Part shown: positions 6,656 through 12,297 of the stretch, one piece after another
Layout of the letters: the number at the start of each line of letters is the position of its first letter
How positions within the stretch are numbered: the first letter of the stretch is position 1
NCBI GenBank assembly: GCA_964584995.1
Contig: CAZPCA010000069.1
Location: 1-13,254, forward strand
Source: JAJTFW01 sp964584995
GTDB taxonomy: Bacteria > Bacteroidota > Bacteroidia > AKYH767-A > OLB10
Direction: 5' to 3'
DNA length: 13,254 nucleotides
Notes under the pieces: generated by a model
Database searches by the model: none
Told to the model about the DNA's origin: nothing
What the model saw: the letters and a program-made list of their open reading frames with translations, nothing else
Translations under genes and position numbers: made by a program

Positions 6656-8497
6656 ATGGCATCAACTTCCAATAAGGAGAAACTCTCCTCCGTTAAATTC
6701 TCAACGCCGGATCCCAACGATTTCGATTGGGACACCACCGGCAAAGCGTTCGACCACTACAAGTCCGAAGAACGCGTTAAACTCGAAGCGCTGTACGACA
6801 AGAAACTGAACCAGATTCTTGAGCGCGAAATCGTGATGGGTTCCGTTATCGGACTCACCAGCAAAGAGGCAGTCGTGAACATCGGCTACAAAAGCGATGG
6901 ACTCGTTCCATTGGCTGAATTCCGTCATATGCCCGATCTTAAAGTCGGGGACGAAGTAGAGGTGTATGTAGAAACAGCAGAAGACAAAAACGGTCAGCTG
7001 ATTCTTTCACACAAGAAAGCCCGTGCGATGAAATCCTGGGATCGTGTGAACGCAGCCCTCGAAAAAGACGAAATCGTAACCGGTTTTGTTAAATGCCGCA
7101 CCAAAGGTGGTCTCATTGTGGACGTTTTTGGCATCGAGGCTTTCTTGCCGGGTTCACAGATTGATGTGAAACCAATCCGCGACTACGATATTTATGTAGG
7201 TAAAACCATGGAATTCAAGATTGTCAAAATCAATCAGGAATTCAAGAACGTTGTCGTTTCCCACAAGATTCTGATCGAGAACGAACTCGAGAAGCAGAAG
7301 GTGGAAATCATGAGCAAGCTCGAGAAAGGTCAGGTACTCGAAGGTACCGTCAAGAATATCACCTCTTACGGTGTGTTCATGGATCTCGGCGGCGTCGATG
7401 GCCTGTTGCATATCACCGATATCAGTTGGGGTCGTATCAACCATCCCGAAGAAGTACTTAAATTGGATCAGCGTGTAAACGTGGTTATCCTCGACTTCGA
7501 TGAAGAGAAGAAGCGTATCGCACTCGGTCTGAAGCAGCTTACACCTCAGCCCTGGGAGTCACTTGACCAGAACCTGAAAGCAGGTGATAAAGTGAAAGGA
7601 AAGGTTGTCGTGCTCACCGACTACGGTGCGTTCGTCGAAATCATTCCCGGCGTAGAGGGGTTGATCCACGTTTCAGAAATGTCGTGGTCTCAGCACTTGC
7701 GCAGCCCTCAGGATTTCCTGAAAGTAGGCGAGGAAGTAGAAACCGTTATCCTTAGCGTTGACCGTGACGAGCACAAGATGTCTTTGGGTCTCAAACAGCT
7801 CACTCCTGATCCATGGGGTGCTATCCTTTCTAAATATCCTGTGGGATCCAAGCACAAAGCCAAAGTCCGCAACTTCACCAATTTCGGCGTATTTGTAGAG
7901 TTGGAAGAAGGTGTGGATGGCCTTATCCATATCAGCGATCTCAGCTGGAACAAGAAAGTCAAGCATCCTGCCGAATTCACTAAGATTGGAGAGGAGCTCG
8001 AGGTTGTGGTATTGGAGGTTGACGTAGAGAATCGCCGTTTGAGCCTCGGTCACAAGCAACTGGGCGAAAATCCATGGGATACATATGAATCTATCTTCGG
8101 TATCAACAGCGTTCACTCGGGTGTAGTTGGCAAGGTGACCGACAAAGGCGCCACCGTCATGTTCAACACTTACGGTGTGGAAGCATTTGCTCCTTACAGG
8201 CAATTGCAAAAAGAAGACGGTTCTGTCGCTAAAGAACACGATACCCTTGATTTCAAAGTCATCGAATTCAGCAAGGACAACCGCAGAATCGTTGTTTCCC
8301 ATACACGCATTTTCGATGAAAAAGCACAGGAATCGAAAAAAGCAGAATCCGCTGAAAAAGAAAAAGACGCTTCGAACACCGCGAAAGCAGTTAAGAAAAT
8401 CAAGGATACACAAGAAAAGTCTACCCTTGGTGATATTGAAGCGCTGGCTGCACTCAGAACATCTTTGCAGGAAAACGAGAAGAAAGAAGAAAATTGA
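6656..8497 (+). CDS. rpsA: 30S ribosomal protein S1 (bS1), six S1 domains
   Basis: Binds mRNA on the small ribosomal subunit and helps start translation. The protein has 613 residues with six OB-fold S1 domains at roughly 55-121, 139-205, 224-293, 309-380, 396-467 and 484-551. Domains 3-5 are the most canonical, with repeated (Y/F)G(V/A)FV and G(V/L)(D/E)GL(I/L)H(I/V)S-type motifs, and each ends in a linker such as GLKQLTPQPW, GLKQLTPDPW or GHKQLGENPW. The N-terminus carries about 35 more residues before domain 1 than E. coli S1. The tail (552-613) is a Lys/Glu/Ala-rich, probably disordered stretch. No Shine-Dalgarno sequence precedes the ATG. It has its own promoter and a strong terminator, so it can be expressed as a single gene as well as by read-through from cmk-ispH. 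Confidence 0.97.
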   Translation: MASTSNKEKLSSVKFSTPDPNDFDWDTTGKAFDHYKSEERVKLEALYDKKLNQILEREIVMGSVIGLTSKEAVVNIGYKSDGLVPLAEFRHMPDLKVGDEVEVYVETAEDKNGQLILSHKKARAMKSWDRVNAALEKDEIVTGFVKCRTKGGLIVDVFGIEAFLPGSQIDVKPIRDYDIYVGKTMEFKIVKINQEFKNVVVSHKILIENELEKQKVEIMSKLEKGQVLEGTVKNITSYGVFMDLGGVDGLLHITDISWGRINHPEEVLKLDQRVNVVILDFDEEKKRIALGLKQLTPQPWESLDQNLKAGDKVKGKVVVLTDYGAFVEIIPGVEGLIHVSEMSWSQHLRSPQDFLKVGEEVETVILSVDRDEHKMSLGLKQLTPDPWGAILSKYPVGSKHKAKVRNFTNFGVFVELEEGVDGLIHISDLSWNKKVKHPAEFTKIGEELEVVVLEVDVENRRLSLGHKQLGENPWDTYESIFGINSVHSGVVGKVTDKGATVMFNTYGVEAFAPYRQLQKEDGSVAKEHDTLDFKVIEFSKDNRRIVVSHTRIFDEKAQESKKAESAEKEKDASNTAKAVKKIKDTQEKSTLGDIEALAALRTSLQENEKKEEN

Positions 8498-8513
8498 TGC
8501 TCGTTCTCCGAAC

Positions 8514-8544
8514 AAAAAAGCCATCCAAAAGGATGGCTTTTTTT
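8514..8544 (+). terminator. Strong intrinsic terminator after rpsA
   Basis: GCCATCC (8520-8526) and GGATGGC (8531-8537) form a perfect stem with an AAAA loop. It is flanked by an A-run (8514-8519) and a run of seven T (8538-8544), so the stem can extend to 13 bp. It lies 17 bases after the rpsA stop and is a textbook rho-independent terminator separating rpsA from pyrR. Confidence 0.93.
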
Positions 8545-8583
8545 ATGCCCTACAGTTTATCAGGAATCATCAGGCATTTTTAT

Positions 8584-8591
8584 TAATTTTG
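8584..8591 (+). promoter_or_regulatory. Candidate -7 element of pyrR, four bases from the ATG
   Basis: TAATTTTG is a perfect TAnnTTTG match, followed by AACC and the pyrR ATG at 8596. Transcription from it would start at or within a base or two of the start codon. No perfect -33 TTTG lies at normal spacing; the nearest candidate is TTTA at 8556-8559. Confidence 0.5.
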
Positions 8592-8595
8592 AACC

Positions 8596-9153
8596 ATGCC
8601 ACAACAGAAGAAACTCATCTTCAATAAAGAGTTACTGGCTATCACCATTGATCGGCTTTGCCATCAATTAATTGAAAATCACGACAATTTCAGCAATACC
8701 GTTTTAGTCGGTCTGCAGCCAAGAGGCATTTATTTCTCCAGAAGGATTCATCAACAGTTATTGGCACTGCAGCCCGAATCAAGTATCCACTACGGAGAAC
8801 TGGACGTCAGTTTTTTTAGGGATGATTTTCGGCGCAGAGACCTGATTGTTCCAAGCGCTACACGGATGGACTTCATCGTAGAAGATAAAAATGTTATACT
8901 CGTTGACGATGTACTGTACACCGGTAGGACGATAAGGGCTGGTATGGATGCATTGCTGGCATTCGGTCGACCTGCCCGCGTAGAGCTGCTCGTATTGATC
9001 AATAGAAAATTCAGCCGGCAGCTACCGATTGCAGCTGACTATATCGGCAAGTCCATCGATACCATATCATCGGAAAAGGTAGAAGTGAATCTTCAACAAC
9101 CGGATGGCGAAGACGGGGTATGGTTGATATCAGAAGAAAGCGCCCATGACTGA
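8596..9153 (+). CDS. pyrR: PyrR-type bifunctional pyr regulator / uracil phosphoribosyltransferase
   Basis: A type I phosphoribosyltransferase of the PyrR family. Members convert uracil and PRPP to UMP, and in Gram-positive bacteria bind pyr mRNA to control attenuation. The protein has 185 residues, the usual length. It shows VGLQPRGIYFSRRI (residues 37-50), the PyrR hallmark LDVSFFRDDF (69-78) and the PRPP-binding loop VILVDDVLYTGRTIRA (100-115). RPARVELLVLINRKFSRQLPIAADYIGK follows in two pieces (about 125-152), again typical of PyrR. It overlaps pyrB by 8 bases (ATGACTGA), so the two are probably translationally coupled. The mRNA seems to have no leader in which PyrR could act, so the regulatory role is uncertain and salvage activity is the safer call. 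Confidence 0.93.
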   Translation: MPQQKKLIFNKELLAITIDRLCHQLIENHDNFSNTVLVGLQPRGIYFSRRIHQQLLALQPESSIHYGELDVSFFRDDFRRRDLIVPSATRMDFIVEDKNVILVDDVLYTGRTIRAGMDALLAFGRPARVELLVLINRKFSRQLPIAADYIGKSIDTISSEKVEVNLQQPDGEDGVWLISEESAHD

Positions 9154-10078
9154 ACAGCTAAGCGTGAACCACTTGTTGGGCATCAAGGATTTGACGCCGG
9201 AGGATATCCGTCTTATTTTCCAGACGGCGGATAATTTCAAGGATGTAATCAATCGTCCGATTAAAAAAGTCCCTTCGTTGCGTGATATTACCATTGCCAA
9301 CATATTCTTCGAAAATTCCACCAGAACCCGCCTCTCTTTTGAACTTGCCGAGAAGAGGCTATCTGCAGACGTAGTCAACTTTTCCGCCTCTTCCTCTTCG
9401 GTAAGCAAGGGAGAAACACTCGTAGATACGGTCAACAACATCCTGGCCATGAAAGTGGACATGGTAGTCATGCGGCATCCAAAGCCCGGGGCAGCCGTGT
9501 TTCTCGCCCGCCATATCGGGGCCAGCGTCATCAATGCCGGTGATGGGACCCATGAGCATCCCACCCAGGCACTTCTGGACGCTTTTTCCATCCGCGAAAG
9601 GCTGGGGGAGGTCGCTGGTAAAAAGGTATTGATAGTCGGAGACATCCTTCATTCGAGGGTGGCCCTTTCCAACATTTTGTGCCTTCGAAAACTAGGAGCG
9701 GAAGTCATGGTATGTGGTCCGGCAACATTGATCCCAAGGCATATCGCATCCCTCGGGGTCAGGGTGGAGCACAACCTACTCAAGGCATTGGAATGGTGCG
9801 ATGTGGCCAATATGCTTAGAATTCAGCTCGAACGACAGGATATTCGCTACTTCCCATCTTTAAGGGAATACACTATGCTTTATGGTTTGAACCGGAGTAT
9901 ATTGGATAAACTATCAAAAACAATCACAATCATGCATCCCGGCCCCATCAACCGAGGAGTCGAAATAACCAGCGATATAGCTGATTGTGAACACAGTATA
10001 ATATTAAATCAAGTGGAAAACGGTGTAGCGATCCGTATGGCTGTATTGTTCCTGTTGGCGCAGGGCAGGGGGATTTGA
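9146..10078 (+). CDS. pyrB: Aspartate carbamoyltransferase catalytic subunit
   Basis: Joins carbamoyl phosphate and L-aspartate to N-carbamoyl-aspartate, the committed step of pyrimidine synthesis, in the cytoplasm. The protein has 310 residues, the family norm. The carbamoyl-phosphate site is FFENSTRTRLSFE (STRTR at 58-62) with Lys88 in SKGET from the 80s loop. GDGTHEHPTQALLD (132-145) holds the HPTQ motif. Arg171 in DILHSRVA, Arg225 and Gln227 in MLRIQLER, and HPGPINRGVE (264-273) contact aspartate and the transition state. The key residues I looked for are present. The start overlaps the end of pyrR. No pyrI regulatory subunit follows, so the enzyme may work as an unregulated trimer like that of Bacillus, although pyrI could lie elsewhere. 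Confidence 0.97.
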   Translation: MTEQLSVNHLLGIKDLTPEDIRLIFQTADNFKDVINRPIKKVPSLRDITIANIFFENSTRTRLSFELAEKRLSADVVNFSASSSSVSKGETLVDTVNNILAMKVDMVVMRHPKPGAAVFLARHIGASVINAGDGTHEHPTQALLDAFSIRERLGEVAGKKVLIVGDILHSRVALSNILCLRKLGAEVMVCGPATLIPRHIASLGVRVEHNLLKALEWCDVANMLRIQLERQDIRYFPSLREYTMLYGLNRSILDKLSKTITIMHPGPINRGVEITSDIADCEHSIILNQVENGVAIRMAVLFLLAQGRGI

Positions 10079-10110
10079 ACATTGAACCGTGAACAATCAG
10101 CACTTCATTT

Positions 10111-10142
10111 TTTGTAATTTGCCTCCCAATCAATTACATTTG
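10111..10142 (+). promoter_or_regulatory. Promoter of the STAS gene (TTTG-N20-TACATTTG)
   Basis: TTTG at 10111-10114 and TACATTTG at 10135-10142 are separated by exactly 20 bases, a full match to the Bacteroidota -33/-7 promoter pattern. It lies in the 78-base gap after pyrB and 14 bases before the ATG at 10157. It is the best promoter in the window and may serve STAS, the Ig-like T9SS gene and rnz together. Confidence 0.75.
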
Positions 10143-10156
10143 GAAAAAATACAGGT

Positions 10157-10540
10157 ATGCACTTTACCTTTGAAAAAACCGAAAAATACGCGCTGATAAG
10201 GCTGCATGAGCAGAAACTGAATACCCTTATCGCTGCTGAATTGAAATCGGAGTTGTTATTGCTGAACACTCAGGGATACAACAATATCATTCTCGATATG
10301 ACGGAATCGCTTTACTGCGATTCATCCGGATTAAGCGCCATTTTAGTGGGAAACAGGCTTTGCAGAAATGCCAATGGCCTTTTCATCATCACCGGTCTCA
10401 GCGACACTGTTCGTAAACTGATTCAGATTTCCCAACTCGATCAGGTCCTAAATATCAGCGTGTCCGCCACAGAAGCAGCTGATCAGATCCTGATGCAGGA
10501 AGTTTCCAAAGATGTTGAACGAAACATTGACAAAGATTAA
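10157..10540 (+). CDS. STAS-domain protein, anti-sigma factor antagonist type
   Basis: A 127-residue protein made of a single STAS domain, similar to SpoIIAA/RsbV. Family members bind anti-sigma kinases and are switched by phosphorylation of a serine. The core reads NIILDMTESLYCDSSGLSAI (residues 43-62); the DSSGL motif at 55-59 corresponds to the phosphorylation site of SpoIIAA, with Ser57 as the likely acceptor. IITGLSDTVRKLIQISQLDQ (77-96) fits the final STAS helix and strand, and a charged tail of about 15 residues follows. No kinase or phosphatase partner is encoded here, so the pathway is unknown. It has a clear promoter, and two genes follow on the same strand without a terminator. Confidence 0.92.
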   Translation: MHFTFEKTEKYALIRLHEQKLNTLIAAELKSELLLLNTQGYNNIILDMTESLYCDSSGLSAILVGNRLCRNANGLFIITGLSDTVRKLIQISQLDQVLNISVSATEAADQILMQEVSKDVERNIDKD

Positions 10541-10565
10541 CCTTTAGACCTACACCTCTTTGACC

Positions 10566-11336
10566 ATGAAAATTTCTACCTCAAAATTCATTTCTTTACT
10601 CACCATCGGCCTGTTTTCCATTCATTTTGCCATGGGACAATGTACTCCCAATACCAGCATTACACAGGCAGGTATATATCCGGACAGCGCTACGGGACTG
10701 GCTTCTGGCACCGTTGGTGTGGCTTACAATCAGGTAATGCAATTGCGTGTTCCAGTAGATACCAGTATATCCATACTGCCTGGTTTGCCTCCCATCAATG
10801 TTCCGATTACATCCATTACGTTGACTTCATTCACGGGGCTTCCTCCCGGATTGACCTACTCCTGCAATCCTGCTAATTGTATATACAACGGAGGTACGAA
10901 CGGATGTGTAGATATCAGCGGCACACCCACCGTTGCAGGTACTTTCAACCTGTTAGCCATCACCACTACAGTGGGGTCAGTTTTCGGATCTCCGCTTACT
11001 CAGGTGGATACCCTCGACTATTATACCATTACCATTACCAGTACTTCAACGGGTATCGACGAAAGTACGGGTCTGAGCTTCACCATGGATCAGAATACGC
11101 CCAACCCTTGTGCGGAGTTCACCGGTATTCGATTTACAGTTCCAGCCGCTGGTGAAGTTGATTTCCGGATGTTCAATCTGATCGGAAAAGAGACCTACCG
11201 TTCGTTGATCAATGCTGATCAGGGGGAGAATTTCTTCAAAATGGATAGTCGTGATTTCGCTCCTGGTGTTTACATGTACACCATGACCTACAATGGTGTG
11301 GCACTGAGCAAGCGGATGGTGATTTCCAGAAAATGA
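10566..11336 (+). CDS. Secreted Ig-like protein with T9SS type A sorting domain
   Basis: A 256-residue exported protein of unknown function. An N-terminal signal peptide (MKISTSKFISLLTIGLFSIH, cleavage near Gly24-Gln25) precedes a Thr/Ser/Pro-rich beta region (about 35-160). This resembles putative-Ig (He_PIG-type) domains, with TGLPPGLTYSC and ISGTPTVAGTFN. It contains a cysteine cluster, CNPANC...GGTNGC (100-114), likely disulphide-bonded after export. The last 80 residues (about 176-256) are a T9SS type A sorting domain: NTPNPCAEFTGIRF, MFNLIGKE, FAPGVYMYTM and a basic C-terminus SKRMVISRK. A TTG at 10560 could add two residues, but the ATG at 10566 directly precedes the signal peptide. 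It lies 25 bases after STAS and 3 bases before rnz, an odd place for an exported protein. Confidence 0.88.
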   Translation: MKISTSKFISLLTIGLFSIHFAMGQCTPNTSITQAGIYPDSATGLASGTVGVAYNQVMQLRVPVDTSISILPGLPPINVPITSITLTSFTGLPPGLTYSCNPANCIYNGGTNGCVDISGTPTVAGTFNLLAITTTVGSVFGSPLTQVDTLDYYTITITSTSTGIDESTGLSFTMDQNTPNPCAEFTGIRFTVPAAGEVDFRMFNLIGKETYRSLINADQGENFFKMDSRDFAPGVYMYTMTYNGVALSKRMVISRK

Positions 11337-11339
11337 TGT

Positions 11340-12257
11340 ATGGGTTTTGAACTCACCATTCTCGGGAGCAGTTCAGCCACTCCGATATACAACAGGCATC
11401 CTACTTCGCAGTTCCTGGTCTTCCACGATCGCTACTTTTTAATTGATTGCGGAGAAGGAACCCAAATGCAATTGATACGGTACAAGGTAAAGTATAACCG
11501 TATTTCGCACATTTTCATCAGCCATCTTCACGGCGACCATTACCTGGGTCTTGTAGGTCTTTTATCCACTTTTCATCTACAGGGCAGATCCTCTGACCTT
11601 CATATCTATGGTCAGCAGGAACTCATGGACATCATCGAACTTCAGCTACGTCTCTCACAAACTCAGTTAAGGTATAACCTTATTTTTCACCCCATAAGGC
11701 ATTATTCCCCAGAAATACTCCTGGAGGACGAAGAGATTTACATCCGAACCATCGTCCTGCACCATCGTATTCCCTGCACTGGCTTTATTTTCGGAGAGAA
11801 GCAAAGGCCGAGAAGGCTGAAGGTGGAAAAACTTCAGGAATTCAACATCCCTTTTTCACAGTACACAAGAATCAAAGCTGGGGAGAATTTCAGTGATGCA
11901 TCAGGAAACACTATTCCCAATGAATTGCTGACAGAGTCACCACCCGCCCCCCGTAAATACGCCTATTGTTCGGATACAGCCTATCATCCGTCCATCGTTG
12001 ACGATGTCAGTGGTGCGGATCTCCTATACCACGAAGCCACTTTTCTGGATGATTTACGCGACAGAGCAGCAACTACATTTCATTCTACGGCTTTTCAGGC
12101 CGCAAGCATTGCACAGCAAGCCGGAGTAGGAAAACTCATAATCGGACATTTTTCAGCCCGTTATAAAACACTGGACCCCTTACTCGAGGAAGCGCGTGCT
12201 GTTTTCCCCAATACCGAAATGGCCATTGAAGGAGAGGTTTTTCGTTGGGATGAATGA
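11340..12257 (+). CDS. rnz: Ribonuclease Z (tRNase Z), 3' tRNA processing endonuclease
   Basis: A zinc-dependent metallo-beta-lactamase-fold endonuclease that trims the 3' end of tRNA precursors in the cytoplasm. The protein has 305 residues, the short bacterial form. The metal site is SHLHGDHYLGL with His62, His64, Asp66 and His67, completed by His141 in VLHHRIPCTGF, Asp212 in CSDTAY and His270 in GHFSARY. His248 in FHST is the conserved histidine of the active site. The N-terminus LTILGSSSATP and LIDCGEGTQMQL are also typical of tRNase Z. The flexible-arm region (about residues 153-175) is present with basic residues RPRRLK. Its start lies 3 bases after the T9SS gene stop, so translation is probably coupled or at least the two are co-transcribed. 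It converges with the hypothetical gene downstream, and no strong hairpin lies in the 40-base gap. Confidence 0.97.
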   Translation: MGFELTILGSSSATPIYNRHPTSQFLVFHDRYFLIDCGEGTQMQLIRYKVKYNRISHIFISHLHGDHYLGLVGLLSTFHLQGRSSDLHIYGQQELMDIIELQLRLSQTQLRYNLIFHPIRHYSPEILLEDEEIYIRTIVLHHRIPCTGFIFGEKQRPRRLKVEKLQEFNIPFSQYTRIKAGENFSDASGNTIPNELLTESPPAPRKYAYCSDTAYHPSIVDDVSGADLLYHEATFLDDLRDRAATTFHSTAFQAASIAQQAGVGKLIIGHFSARYKTLDPLLEEARAVFPNTEMAIEGEVFRWDE

Positions 12258-12297
12258 TGTTAAACCGGGATACTCCACTCAAACATATTCGGCATAG

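Noticed and set aside
7673..8524. A 283-codon open frame on the minus strand, opposite the second half of rpsA.
   Set aside because: It lies wholly against a certain, highly conserved gene, its product is Phe/Leu-rich with no recognisable motif, and it overlaps the rpsA terminator. It is a by-product of rpsA codon use.
8545..8577. ATGCC (8545-8549) pairing with GGCAT (8573-8577) and followed by T's, as a possible pyr attenuator.
   Set aside because: The stem is only 5 bp with a 23-base loop and lies upstream of the likely transcription start of pyrR, so it would not be on the pyrR mRNA.
8175..8627. A 150-codon plus-strand frame over the end of rpsA and the start of pyrR.
   Set aside because: It reads Lys-rich low-complexity sequence out of frame with rpsA, crosses the intrinsic terminator and overlaps pyrR.
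10076..10094. Three GAAC words spaced 7-8 bases at the end of pyrB.
   Set aside because: Too short and partly inside the stop region; no hairpin and no known binding pattern.
10640..11155. Two plus-strand frames inside the Ig-like T9SS gene.
   Set aside because: Tyr/Ser/His-rich out-of-frame readings of a Thr-rich repeat region; the T9SS frame has a signal peptide and sorting domain.
12258..12297. A search for a terminator between rnz and the convergent hypothetical gene.
   Set aside because: Only a 6-bp AACCGG/CCGGTT pair with a very long loop was found; not convincing.
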